The notes: a model not told the origin generated them from the letters alone. A DNA stretch of 64,000 bases from Pontibacter qinzhouensis (GCF_008017455.1 NZ_VRTY01000020.1:1-64000), one strand, 5' to 3'. Shown: positions 54,085 through 62,977, numbered from the stretch's first letter. Numbers and translations are program-made.

Positions 54085-54882
54085 TTATTTCTTCATCTTC
54101 TTTTTATCGGCTGGCTTGTAGGTTTGCAGGTAAGCTGTTTTGGAAGTTCGCTTACCTATCAGTTTAAAAAAAGAAATAAATCCTTGATCATCAAGTTGTA
54201 AGGCTCTTGCAAATGGATCTGGTTTTTTTGCCTCTGTATAATCCCGGATGTACTCTTTGCGTACCAGGTCGGCCTCTGCCAATATGCAGGCTTCTTCTAT
54301 GTGTACCAAACCGGTTTTCTCCCACAGTTTCTGCCACCAGCCCACCGTATGAATAAAGTACCAATAGTTCTGATAATCCTTTTTCAAAAAGTCGGGTACC
54401 TGCTCCAGTGTCTCTATCTCTTTCGTGAAACAAACATCTACCAGGGCAATGTTGCCGTCTGGCTTCAGGAAACGGGCAATATAGGGCAGGTACTTTTCGT
54501 CGGTGCCGAAATAGGTGTAAGAGTCGATTACAATAATGGCATCAAAGTATTCATCGGCAAAGGGGAGGGCACGGGCATCGGCCTCTATCGGGATAACCTG
54601 CTGCTCGCACCCTTGCTGCATAATGCGCTCATAATTGGCACTGGCCGATATGGCTTCGTCTACGGCCCAAACTGTAACTCCAAACTCTTTGGCCAGAAAA
54701 ATAGAACTAATGGCTTTGCCACAGCCCAGATCCAGCACCCGCATGCCTGGTTTTAGCTGAAGCGACTTAGTAAGGCTCTCGAGGTTGAGGAGCACGTTTT
54801 CGCCCATCGAGTGTGTGCGGACCCAATCAGGGTCGTAGCGCGATGCTTTCGGAAACACATGTTGCAGCTGTTGTTCTTTCAT
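54085..54882 (-). CDS. Class I SAM-dependent methyltransferase
   Basis: A 265-residue methyltransferase with Rossmann motif I in MRVLDLGCGKAISSIFLAKEFG (near residue 48), motif II acidic end AVDEA, and FDAIIVIDSYTYFGTD as motif IV. The C-terminus is lysine-rich (KPADKKKMKK). Acceptor substrate is unknown; it resembles small-molecule enzymes. The unit starts 65 bp from repeat copy 16. Confidence 0.87.
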   Translation of the reverse strand: MKEQQLQHVFPKASRYDPDWVRTHSMGENVLLNLESLTKSLQLKPGMRVLDLGCGKAISSIFLAKEFGVTVWAVDEAISASANYERIMQQGCEQQVIPIEADARALPFADEYFDAIIVIDSYTYFGTDEKYLPYIARFLKPDGNIALVDVCFTKEIETLEQVPDFLKKDYQNYWYFIHTVGWWQKLWEKTGLVHIEEACILAEADLVRKEYIRDYTEAKKPDPFARALQLDDQGFISFFKLIGKRTSKTAYLQTYKPADKKKMKK

Positions 54883-55207
54883 GGTGGCGTTGTTTTAGAG
54901 TGCTTCAGCGGGAGTAGAGTAATGGGGAGGGTGCTGAACGTTGCATCACCCTTGACTCTTTTTTGCTCAAAAACCCTCGGAAGGCTGTTTTTGTTAGAAT
55001 AATTGCTGGATGTTAATTGCTGATTGTGAAATGGTTTAATGGTTGATGTGGAGATGGGAAGAGTTGAAAATCTGAAGATGGAGAAGATAATTTTTGATTG
55101 AGTGCATGAGTGTATAAGATCATGAAAACTATTTAACTCCTAAAGCTCTAAAATCTAATATCTAATATCTAATATCAAATATCAAAAATCTAGTAGCTAA
55201 CATCTTT
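54883..55207. other. Intergenic region with repeat copy 16 and low-complexity units
   Basis: No gene is seen. Repeat copy 16 is followed by the A-rich/T-rich tract (55005-55051) linked to several copies, and by TCTAATA tandem units at 55151-55200. Confidence 0.6.
54948..55004 (-). repeat. 57-bp intergenic repeat, copy 16
   Basis: 57 bp on the minus strand, AATTATTCTAACA to AAGGGT; 65 bp upstream of the methyltransferase start, AAGGGT end toward it. Preceded, on its own strand, by the CAATTAACATCCAGC tract. Confidence 0.85.
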
Positions 55208-55888
55208 CTAGGCTGGAGGGGCTACGTTTCCTAGTTCTTCTATGTCGTCTGAAGGGTAAATGTGTACGCCTTTTTTGTCTTGCGCGGCAGCGTGCAGCAT
55301 AGCTTTGGCCACAGTTTCGCCTTGAATAGGCTTGTATTTTTCGAGCGGGCCAATGAGCAGGTTGCTGAGGGGGCGCATGACTTTGCTGGCCAGTTCTTCG
55401 CCGGTACGCTGTTCTTCGCGTTCGCCTAACAACAACGAAGGCCTGAAAATATGTACTGAGTCGTAGCCCATACCCGAAACTTCTTTCTCCATTTTGCCTT
55501 TTACACGGTTATAGAAAAACAGCGAATTGGCATCGGCACCCATAGCCGATACCACCAGGAACTGCGAGGCAGCCTTACTAAGCGCAAGTTCTGCCAGCTG
55601 CACCACATACTGGTAATCTACTTTCTGAAAGGCATCTTTGGAGCCGGCCTTCCGGATGGTGGTGCCCAGGCAGCAGAACACATCGTCGGCCGCCAGATCT
55701 GATTTGTGTTTTTGTAACTGGTCGAAGTCAAGTACCTTCTGGTCCAGTTTAGGGTGGATAATAGGTAAATCGCGGCGGCCAACAGATATTACCTGGTCGT
55801 AACGGTCTGAATCGAGGAGCAGGTGCAGACAATGTCCGCCGACCAGCCCACTGGCACCGGCAATAAGTGCAGTTCTAGTTTTCTTCAT
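55208..55888 (-). CDS. NAD(P)-binding Rossmann-fold protein (TIP30/HTATIP2-like reductase)
   Basis: A 226-residue short-chain dehydrogenase-like protein with ALIAGASGLVGGHCLHLLL at the start as the nucleotide-binding loop, DDVFCCLGTTIRKAGSK near residue 67, and FLVVSAMGADANS with a following YNRVKGKME-type segment, all seen in the TIP30-like branch. Substrate unknown. It follows the CvfB-type gene on the same strand (99-bp gap) and could be co-transcribed. Confidence 0.85.
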   Translation of the reverse strand: MKKTRTALIAGASGLVGGHCLHLLLDSDRYDQVISVGRRDLPIIHPKLDQKVLDFDQLQKHKSDLAADDVFCCLGTTIRKAGSKDAFQKVDYQYVVQLAELALSKAASQFLVVSAMGADANSLFFYNRVKGKMEKEVSGMGYDSVHIFRPSLLLGEREEQRTGEELASKVMRPLSNLLIGPLEKYKPIQGETVAKAMLHAAAQDKKGVHIYPSDDIEELGNVAPPA

Positions 55889-55987
55889 AGCATACAGGCA
55901 GACTCTTAAAGCTGGCCTTACGCGATGTACCGTTTTACGGGCTTAAATGTTGTATTTAATTGAGCAAAAATCCAGAATAAGCAGTTT

Positions 55988-56824
55988 TTAAGGAACCAGC
56001 CTGATATGGTCGGCTGCCAGCACGACTCTGCCAGCTTTGTACAGGCTACCGATTGCGCGCTTAAAGTTTTTCTTGCTCATGCCGAGTAGCTCGTAAATTT
56101 CTTCGGGACTGCTTTTGTCGGTGAGGTAGAGCAGACCGTCGTGTTGCCGGAGCAGGTCCAGAATCTGTTCGGTTGCTTCGCCTACTTCGTTAAAGCCGCC
56201 TCCGCTGCGGCGCAGGGTCACGTCTATTTTATTGTCGGGCCTGATGGTTTTAACATAACCGGTAAGTTTATCGCCTGTCTCCACTTTCTGGAACACCTCG
56301 TTCTTAAATAAAATACCCATGTACTTATTGTCGATGAGCACTTTGTAGCCAATATCGGTAGAACCAATGACCATTAGCGGTACTTCCTGGTTTTCTTCCA
56401 GCTGAATGTCGTCGTTCTGCAGGTATTTGCCGAGCTTGGCGGTGGCTACTACGCGGTCGGAGGTTTCGTCTACGTAGAGGTATACACAGTATTTGCGGCC
56501 GGGCACCATTTTCTCTTTCTGGTTATGCAACGGCACGAGCAGGTCTTTTTCGAGGCCCCAGTCCAGGAAAGCACCAAAAGGTGTGCTGTCTTTTACGGTG
56601 AGGCAGGCAAACTCGCCCACGGTGGCATAAGGCGTGAGGTTGGTGGCAATTACGCGGTCTTCGGAGTCGCGGTACACAAATACCCGTATCATGTCGCCTA
56701 CCTGAGCGCCTTCTGGTATGTACTTGTTAGGCAGCAGAATGTCGCCATCTTCGGAGGTGAGGTACACGCCAAAATCTACGGTTCTACTAATCTCTAATGT
56801 ATTGTAATTGCCTAAGTCTACCAT
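55988..56824 (-). CDS. CvfB-family S1-like RNA-binding protein
   Basis: A 278-residue protein of the CvfB family, with three S1-like OB domains and a C-terminal winged helix (PEEIYELLGMSKKNFKRAIGSLYKAGRV). S1-like segments are FGVYLTSEDGDILLP, TPFGAFLDWGLEKDLLVP and MGILFKNEVF. It binds RNA and in Staphylococcus affects virulence; in this organism a translation or RNA-stability role is inferred. Length is normal. Confidence 0.88.
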   Translation of the reverse strand: MVDLGNYNTLEISRTVDFGVYLTSEDGDILLPNKYIPEGAQVGDMIRVFVYRDSEDRVIATNLTPYATVGEFACLTVKDSTPFGAFLDWGLEKDLLVPLHNQKEKMVPGRKYCVYLYVDETSDRVVATAKLGKYLQNDDIQLEENQEVPLMVIGSTDIGYKVLIDNKYMGILFKNEVFQKVETGDKLTGYVKTIRPDNKIDVTLRRSGGGFNEVGEATEQILDLLRQHDGLLYLTDKSSPEEIYELLGMSKKNFKRAIGSLYKAGRVVLAADHIRLVP

Positions 56825-57140
56825 GGTATGTGCGTTAATTTATGCTGCTGTTGTACAAAGCTACAGAAATAGCGGTTGGGGTAAAAGCAGAATCTGTTAT
56901 TGTTGGGACTGCGCCTGCTGGTGGCTACGGACCATTTTAAATATACGCAGGCAGAAAAGAAGCTTCATTAATTAAGAGTTAAAAGTTATGAGTTAAACTG
57001 CCTCTCGATCAAAACTGCCCATGGCAAAGGCAACAATTTAGCCATTTAACAATCAACAACTAACAGTTCACAACCAGCAATTATTCAAATGAAAACAGTC
57101 TCCAGAAGGATTTTAGCCTTCAAAATGCCAAGGGTATAAG
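56825..57140. other. Intergenic region with repeat copy 17 and A-rich tract
   Basis: No gene is seen. An AACAATCAACAACTAACAG tract (57032-57078) leads directly into repeat copy 17. Confidence 0.6.
57079..57135 (+). repeat. 57-bp intergenic repeat, copy 17
   Basis: 57 bp, AATTATTCAAATG to AAGGGT; GAAGG and CCTTC in the middle can form a 5-bp stem with a 7-nt loop. Its AAGGGT end lies 5 bp beyond the outer-membrane protein stop. Confidence 0.85.
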
Positions 57141-59039
57141 CTACTGAAACTCGGCTAAGCCGGGCTGAATAAAACGGAAGTCGGCGAAGTCGTAGAAAGG
57201 CCGGCTCGTCTGGTAAATCCTGACGTTGTTGAAATCCTGGAAAGGCGGTCCTTTAGGATAGTAGTTCAGCAGAATCTGGATGGTGCTGAAAGAGAGGTAC
57301 TCGTTTCGGAACCTGAACCCGATGCCAAAGCCAGTGTAAGGTTTGGTTTTTAACGGGGAGCTTTTGTTGCCGGTAGAGATCCAGGCTGCATCGGCAAAAG
57401 CCACTGTTGCCAGCCTAAAACCGAAGAGCGAGAAAGGCGTGTAGAGGTTCGCTTCGTAATTAATGGTCAGGCGTTTGCTGCCCCGCACAAAATCGGAGCG
57501 GAAGCCACGCAGCCCGCTTTCGTTATTAATGGTCAGGAGTTCTTCCGGAAAACGGTTTACGCCAAACGTGCCTCTGCCTAACACATAATGCCGGAGTTTC
57601 CAGTTGCCCCATTCCGACAGCTTTGTAAAATACATCGTTTCCAGATCCAGCACGCCCTGCTCCAGGTTCCTGTTCCGGATAAAAGAGCCATAGGCCGCGC
57701 GCCCAAAAAAATACCCAAAAGCCGGACTATATTTTGCAAAAGAACCTTCGGTGCTGAAATAGAAGCGATCTTGTAACCTGCCGTTTTCGTAGCCATAGGT
57801 AAACGAAAACAGGCTGCCGGCTGGCACGTCTTCGGTACGGCCAAAACCGAACAGGAACCGGTCTTTATAATAGCGCCTCACGCTATACCCTAAACTACCT
57901 AAAATTAACGTGTTGCTCTGGAAACTAGGCGATGGAGAGTAGCTGTAGTTGGTGTTGATAACGCGCATGGCTACAATGGTGCGTGCCCGTGGCTCAAAGC
58001 CCAGGTTATAGGTTTTAAACTTAAAGGCTCTGCCAATCCAGGCTTCGTGCCGCGTGTATTCTATATTGCTGAAATACGGAAGAGAATCTGCGGCTACCGG
58101 CGGGAGCAGGATCTGCTCATCGGCCCATTTAGTGCCCACCGCACCTGCATATTTTGTGTTAGTCGAGAAAAAGTCGCGCCGCAGGTAGGCACTTCGTTCT
58201 TTATAGAAGTTCTCGTTCGCATAAATCACATCGGCAGAAATATAAGAATTACCGATGTTCTCGATAGTATAGGCACTTGTGAACTCCCAGGGCCGGGGGC
58301 GCTCCATGTTAAACCTGTACGAAGTGCGCAACTGGTGGCCGAGCCCCAGAAAGTTAAGCTCCCGAACTGCTACCCGGCCAGCACCTGATGACGGTGAGTA
58401 GGAGCCGGAGCCGCCCAGGCTGAACACATCTTTTGTTATAATGTAAATATCTACGCTGTCTTCGGTGGAGGTGAACTCATTTACCATCACGCGTGCGTCG
58501 AGCAGGTAACTGGTTTGGCGGAGTAAACGCTCCGACTCTACAAGCGCCAGTGGCTCCAGGTACTCAAAGCTTTTAAATAATAGTTTGTTCCGGATGAGGC
58601 GTTGCCGGGTTTTCATGTGGAGCGAGTTGCCCGCTTTTTCCAGAATATTGACCGGCACCCTGGTGGTGTCGTGTATAGAGTAACCAAAGGCATTCAGGGT
58701 CTTTATCTCAATATGGCGCACTACTTTGTAGTTATGGCGCTCGTTTTCGCGTTCTATCAGTTCTGCATCCAAACCATACACTTCCTCGTCGCGCCGGTCG
58801 AACACCAGTACCGCTTTCAGCAACTTGCCCATAATGGTTTTCCGCTGCGATATCTGGCGAAGGTTGCTCATTACCCGCTCATCGAACTTTTGCCTGGTGG
58901 TGTCGGTCTGGGTAGTTTTTAAGCTGTCTTTTTTGCTGGTACCGGCTTCCTGTTGGGCATGGCATACGCTGGCGAGTAGCAACACGCTCAGGAGGCACAG
59001 TAAAGTGGTACGAGTAAAAAGGCAATGCAATAAGCGCAT
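57141..59039 (-). CDS. Omp85/surface-antigen-like outer-membrane protein
   Basis: A 632-residue protein with a signal peptide (ending VCHAQ), a soluble region of about 170 residues resembling POTRA-like folds (DRRDEEVYGLDAELIERENERHNY...), and a long beta-barrel. GLRGFRSDFVRGSKRL resembles the conserved VRGF loop of the Omp85 superfamily, and the barrel ends in an aromatic-rich strand. I chose the ATG at 59039, directly before the signal; the frame is open to 59270, but the extension is not protein-like. It is flanked by inverted copies 17 and 18. Possible roles are lipid or protein insertion. Confidence 0.75.
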   Translation of the reverse strand: MRLLHCLFTRTTLLCLLSVLLLASVCHAQQEAGTSKKDSLKTTQTDTTRQKFDERVMSNLRQISQRKTIMGKLLKAVLVFDRRDEEVYGLDAELIERENERHNYKVVRHIEIKTLNAFGYSIHDTTRVPVNILEKAGNSLHMKTRQRLIRNKLLFKSFEYLEPLALVESERLLRQTSYLLDARVMVNEFTSTEDSVDIYIITKDVFSLGGSGSYSPSSGAGRVAVRELNFLGLGHQLRTSYRFNMERPRPWEFTSAYTIENIGNSYISADVIYANENFYKERSAYLRRDFFSTNTKYAGAVGTKWADEQILLPPVAADSLPYFSNIEYTRHEAWIGRAFKFKTYNLGFEPRARTIVAMRVINTNYSYSPSPSFQSNTLILGSLGYSVRRYYKDRFLFGFGRTEDVPAGSLFSFTYGYENGRLQDRFYFSTEGSFAKYSPAFGYFFGRAAYGSFIRNRNLEQGVLDLETMYFTKLSEWGNWKLRHYVLGRGTFGVNRFPEELLTINNESGLRGFRSDFVRGSKRLTINYEANLYTPFSLFGFRLATVAFADAAWISTGNKSSPLKTKPYTGFGIGFRFRNEYLSFSTIQILLNYYPKGPPFQDFNNVRIYQTSRPFYDFADFRFIQPGLAEFQ

Positions 59040-59759
59040 GTAATGGTCAGTGGATATCCGGTTAGGGTTTAACCTCCCAATATAACGTATTCTTTCAGAT
59101 TTTATGTTACGTTTTTGATGAGTATTTGAGTAAGAATTTGTACAACTGGCACGGTTTAGGGTACGCTGGCAGGTTAACCAAATAAAAGCGTGGCGGAAGG
59201 AGTGACCAAGGAAAAGTATGAATGAGTGGATTGTGGTGCCAAATTGGGAAAAGTGAGACCATTCTAGCACGGGCTTTTCCTTTTTGTGCTACTGCCTGTA
59301 AGCTAAAAAGCAGTTGTAACCCATTCTGAGCCAATTACGAGCCGGTGAGTTGGCTAAACATTACGCTGCCATAGCTGTGGCACGATTTTGTAAATAGGTT
59401 CTTTGTCAATCTGGTACAAACTGGTGTGCTGCACAGGTTATTGGTGAAAGCTCTTTGAAATCTGTGAAGCCTAGTACCCTTGACCATTTTTAGGGAAGAT
59501 ATCTTCTGAAGGCTCATTTCATTTAAATAATTCAGCTTCGTTTTTATGCCTCAGGGAGAGTGCAGCAGGTAGCGTGCCTTAAGGCTAAAAGTGGGCATTA
59601 AATCAATTTTAGGCGAGATTATTGAATAATATGTTATGCTAATATTATTAGTTTAAGGTGCTTTGTGGAAAACAATGTGAATAACTTTTGCTAATTTTAA
59701 TAGTTTTAATTTTCTGCAACTGCTATCTTTAAAACATCAAAGACGGACATAAGCGCTAG
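59040..59759. other. Divergent intergenic region upstream of the radical SAM gene
   Basis: No gene is seen. It contains repeat copy 18 and is very AT-rich from 59600 to 59750. It should hold promoters of both flanking units. Confidence 0.55.
59476..59532 (-). repeat. 57-bp intergenic repeat, copy 18
   Basis: 57 bp on the minus strand, AATTATTTAAATG to AAGGGT; the variable half contains the palindrome GAAGATATCTTC. AAGGGT end faces the outer-membrane protein gene. Confidence 0.85.
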
Positions 59760-61025
59760 ATGGACAATAAGATAACTGATAAACTAAGAATATTAGCAGA
59801 TGCTGCCAAGTACGATGTTTCTTGTTCTTCGAGTGGAGGAAAACGGAAGAACGAGAACAAGGGGCTGGGAAATGCAGAGGGCATGGGCATCTGCCATAGT
59901 TATACCGAAGATGGTCGTTGTGTTTCGTTGTTAAAGATACTGCTGACGAATTTCTGCATCTTCGATTGCGCCTACTGTGTTACCCGGAAAAGCAACGATA
60001 TAAAACGGGCAGCTTTTACGGTTCAGGAAGTAGTAGACCTGACCATTAATTTTTACCGCCGCAATTACATAGAAGGGCTTTTCTTAAGCTCCGGCATTTT
60101 TAAAAATGCCGACTATACCATGGAGCGGCTGGTGCGGGTGGCCAAAAAGCTGCGGCAAGAAGAAAAGTTTAACGGTTACATTCATTTAAAGACAATACCA
60201 GGTGCCAGCGAAGAGCTTATAAAAGAAGCCGGCCTGTATGCCGACAGGTTAAGTGTGAATATTGAGCTGCCATCGGAGAAAAGTCTGAAGCAGTTGGCTC
60301 CGGAAAAGAATTACGCAGAGGTGCTGCAGCCGATGGGGGCTATCAGCAAGCAACTGGTGCTGGCAAAAGAAGAGCAGAAACTGTTTAAATCGGCTCCCGC
60401 GTTTGCTCCGGCCGGACAGAGCACACAGCTTATAGTAGGGGCCTCGGCTGAAGACGACCGGCAGATACTGCAGCTCTCGAACCAGCTATATAAAGGCTAC
60501 AACCTGAAACGGGTATATTATTCTGGCTACGTGCCTATTAGCACCGACATTCGGTTACCTATTATAACCGAGCCTCCCATTATCCGCGAAAACCGCATTT
60601 ACCAGGCCGACTGGCTCATGCGTTTTTATGGGTTCGATGTACAGGAGATTGTGGATGAGCAGCATCCAAACCTCGACCTCGATATAGATCCGAAACTGTC
60701 GTGGGCGTTGCGTAACAGGCATGCGTTTCCGGTGGAGTTGAACACAGCCGATTATGAGCTCATTTTGAGGGTGCCGGGCATAGGAGTGAAGTCGGCAAAG
60801 AAAATAGTGTCGGCAAGGCGGTTTGCGCCCCTGCAGTTCGATCACCTGCGCAAAATGGGCGTGGTGCTGAAGCGGGCCAAATATTTTGTTACCTGCCAGA
60901 CCAAAAGCCTGCAGCGCCAGGACTTTGACTCACACTACATTCGCCAGAAGATACTTTTTGGTGGTGGCTCCGTTAGGAGCGCCCTACTGACGCAGCAGCT
61001 CGACTTGTTTCAGCAGGCCAGTTAG
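59760..61025 (+). CDS. Putative DNA modification/repair radical SAM protein
   Basis: A 421-residue radical SAM protein of the group commonly paired with a DUF4130 partner and sometimes with a uracil-DNA glycosylase domain. Cluster cysteines are Cys66, Cys70 and Cys73 in NFCIFDCAYCVTRKSND. The N-terminal SCSSSGGKRKNE region and the C-terminal helix-hairpin-helix (ELILRVPGIGVKSAKKIVSARRF, near residue 330) suggest DNA binding. Substrate is not established; a DNA lesion is likely given the HhH and the partner. The partner gene starts 982 bp downstream, with repeat copy 19 between, an unusually wide gap. Confidence 0.87.
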   Translation: MDNKITDKLRILADAAKYDVSCSSSGGKRKNENKGLGNAEGMGICHSYTEDGRCVSLLKILLTNFCIFDCAYCVTRKSNDIKRAAFTVQEVVDLTINFYRRNYIEGLFLSSGIFKNADYTMERLVRVAKKLRQEEKFNGYIHLKTIPGASEELIKEAGLYADRLSVNIELPSEKSLKQLAPEKNYAEVLQPMGAISKQLVLAKEEQKLFKSAPAFAPAGQSTQLIVGASAEDDRQILQLSNQLYKGYNLKRVYYSGYVPISTDIRLPIITEPPIIRENRIYQADWLMRFYGFDVQEIVDEQHPNLDLDIDPKLSWALRNRHAFPVELNTADYELILRVPGIGVKSAKKIVSARRFAPLQFDHLRKMGVVLKRAKYFVTCQTKSLQRQDFDSHYIRQKILFGGGSVRSALLTQQLDLFQQAS

Positions 61026-61126
61026 AGTTGCCTCTATTTGCAAATAAGGCTTTAGCTGAAAAGAAAATGATTCATGGTACAAACAATTCAGACATTAAAA
61101 TTTGTAACACTCAAAAAGAAAAGATC

Positions 61127-61255
61127 ATGAGAAATAACACAAAAGTTGCCCGCATTACCTGCTACTGCAAACTCAACATGTTGGTTCCTCACCTGCAGCG
61201 CCTTACCTCCGGCTTGCAAACCGATTCTAAACAGCAAAAGGCCAAATCTAACTAA
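61127..61255 (+). CDS. Possible 42-residue basic peptide (hypothetical)
   Basis: A short frame with ATG preceded by AAAAGAAAAGATC, which could act as a weak ribosome-binding site. The product is basic, with CYC near residue 12 and a lysine-rich end. I recognise no family. It lies 101 bp after the radical SAM gene in the same direction. Low confidence; it may be chance. Confidence 0.3.
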   Translation: MRNNTKVARITCYCKLNMLVPHLQRLTSGLQTDSKQQKAKSN

Positions 61256-62007
61256 ATACCTCTACCATTACTATGGCTCCGTACGCACCTCATTAAGTTT
61301 GCAACTTGCAGTAAACGCACTTAAACAGCTCGCTTTTATAAGGTTTGTTCGGGCGCAGGAGGTTTTAAACCTATTACCGGTTCTTCCATTTTTACTTTTA
61401 CAACCTGCTCCAGCTTCACAAAGCTTTTTTAGTTACCAGATTTTAATCCGCCGAAATTCACCATGAAAGAAATACAACTTCAAGTGGTGAGACAAACATC
61501 TTCTGCCTGCTATTAAAGGGTAATGATGCCTTAAGAACGGAAGGTAAAGCCGTGGTTTTGAAAGGGAGGCAGTACCTGCAGAAAGTAGCAGGTTTATATT
61601 GGCACTAAAACTAAGCAGAGTAGCTTCACAGAAAGTGCATGGTTTTTGATACCCACTTTTGCTGTTAGGCGCTTAACCCTGAAACAAGCTTACTTTTAAT
61701 CTGGCAATATGTAAAAATGATACCCACATGGAGAAGACAAGATTTTTTCTGCGGAAGCTTTTAGGTTTACTTGCTATGCTGATGGCTTACCTAAAGTAGC
61801 CGCTGCTTTTAAATTATTTAAATGAATAAGCCCTTCCAACGCTAAAAAGGCTAAAATAGGTCAAGGGTAAAAGCTAGGCCCATCTCCACCGCCTGATCTG
61901 GCGCTAAAACATAAGCTACAGGTTCTGCTTGTAACTCTTCGGGATATTTGCCCGAAGGAGATAATTGGTGCGCACCAGAAGTGTGTGGCTGGCAAAATAC
62001 TATATTC
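61256..62007. other. Intergenic region between radical SAM gene and its DUF4130 partner
   Basis: No gene is clear; a 106-codon frame at 61146 overlaps the small-peptide frame and looks non-coding. It contains repeat copy 19. Confidence 0.5.
61812..61868 (+). repeat. 57-bp intergenic repeat, copy 19
   Basis: 57 bp, AATTATTTAAATG to AAGGGT; 139 bp before the DUF4130-type gene, AAGGGT end facing it. Confidence 0.85.
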
Positions 62008-62793
62008 ATGGTTCTATACACCTACGATGGCTCTTTTGAGGGTTTGCTGACTGTTGTGTTTGAAGCTTACGAGCGCAAGGCCTGGCCAGACAAAATTGAG
62101 CCGGAGCACCAGGCGCAGCCGTTGTTGCTAGGCCAGACAGTTGCCGTAACAACAGACGATGCCAAGGCGAACAGGGTGTGGCAAGGCTTGCAGCAGCGCC
62201 TCTCAGCCGGAGCATTGCGGTCTTTGTACCACACTTACCTGTGGGAGCAGCCAGGTTTCGAAATGCTGCTGTTTCACTATGTGCGCCTGGCCTTCAGTAG
62301 TCCCGAGAATATAGAAGGTAATTTTACGGCCGACTGTGTGCTGCAGGTGCAACAGGCAAGTAAGCAGGTTCATCGCGAAAAACACCGTATGGAGGCCTTT
62401 GTGCGCTTCCAAAAAACACAGGATGGACTATATTATGCAGCCATCTCCCCAGATTACAATGTGCTTCCGCTTATAATCGATCATTTTCAGAAACGCTACG
62501 CCGATCAGCGGTGGGTGCTATACGACCTCAACCGCCGCTACGGAACCTATTACGACCTGCAGACTGTTACCCTTGTAAGTTTAGAAAAAACAGACTTGCC
62601 TGTAAAGCAGCAAGGTGTGCTCCAGAAGTCTGCTTTTGATGCGGAAGAAGCCAAATATCAGGAACTCTGGCAGGTGTACTTCGATCATGTGAATATTCCG
62701 GAGCGTAAAAACCCGAAACTGCACCTGCGGCATGTGCCAAAACGCTATTGGAAATACCTCTCCGAAAAGCAGCCAAGGCAATTTAAAACTTAA
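62008..62793 (+). CDS. DUF4130-type DNA-metabolism protein (radical SAM partner)
   Basis: A 261-residue protein of the putative DNA-metabolism family associated with the radical SAM protein upstream. It starts MVLYTYDGSFEGLLTVVFEAY, the conserved opening, has MEAFVRFQKTQDGLYYAAISPDYNVLPLI in the middle and ends with NPKLHLRHVPKRYWKYLSEKQP. I chose the ATG at 62008; the frame runs to 61948, but the earlier part is unlike the family. Role is inferred from pairing: DNA lesion processing. Confidence 0.85.
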   Translation: MVLYTYDGSFEGLLTVVFEAYERKAWPDKIEPEHQAQPLLLGQTVAVTTDDAKANRVWQGLQQRLSAGALRSLYHTYLWEQPGFEMLLFHYVRLAFSSPENIEGNFTADCVLQVQQASKQVHREKHRMEAFVRFQKTQDGLYYAAISPDYNVLPLIIDHFQKRYADQRWVLYDLNRRYGTYYDLQTVTLVSLEKTDLPVKQQGVLQKSAFDAEEAKYQELWQVYFDHVNIPERKNPKLHLRHVPKRYWKYLSEKQPRQFKT

Positions 62794-62977
62794 CTTTAGT
62801 GACAGCAGGTGCGAGGTATGTGCCTGCTTACAGTTGTTCAGTAATAGCGCGAACCATAACCAAAGCTGTAGCAGATGCGTATAAAGCTATATATCTTTTT
62901 TTTAATTTAAGGCAGTAAGGCACCCATCTTATTTCGGATTGTTGCATTGCCTCCTGCTATAAACTTAATTTTTCACT

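Noticed and set aside
17402-59532. Inverted pairs of 57-bp repeats enclosing genes (pectate lyase, GH106, outer-membrane protein, the rimK region, the DeoR unit) as mobile or integron-like cassettes
   Set aside because: Only five of seventeen neighbouring copy pairs have this arrangement, about what random orientation gives. No integrase is present, and integron attC consensus bases are absent.
959-61868. The CCCTT near base 20 and the AAGGG end of the 57-bp repeat as one obligatory stem
   Set aside because: The left part varies (GCCCTT, AGCCTT, GGCCTT, ACCCTT) while AAGGGT stays constant, so the bases do not covary.
959-61868. CRISPR array
   Set aside because: Copies are dispersed over 60 kb in both orientations with no regular spacers, and no cas genes are present.
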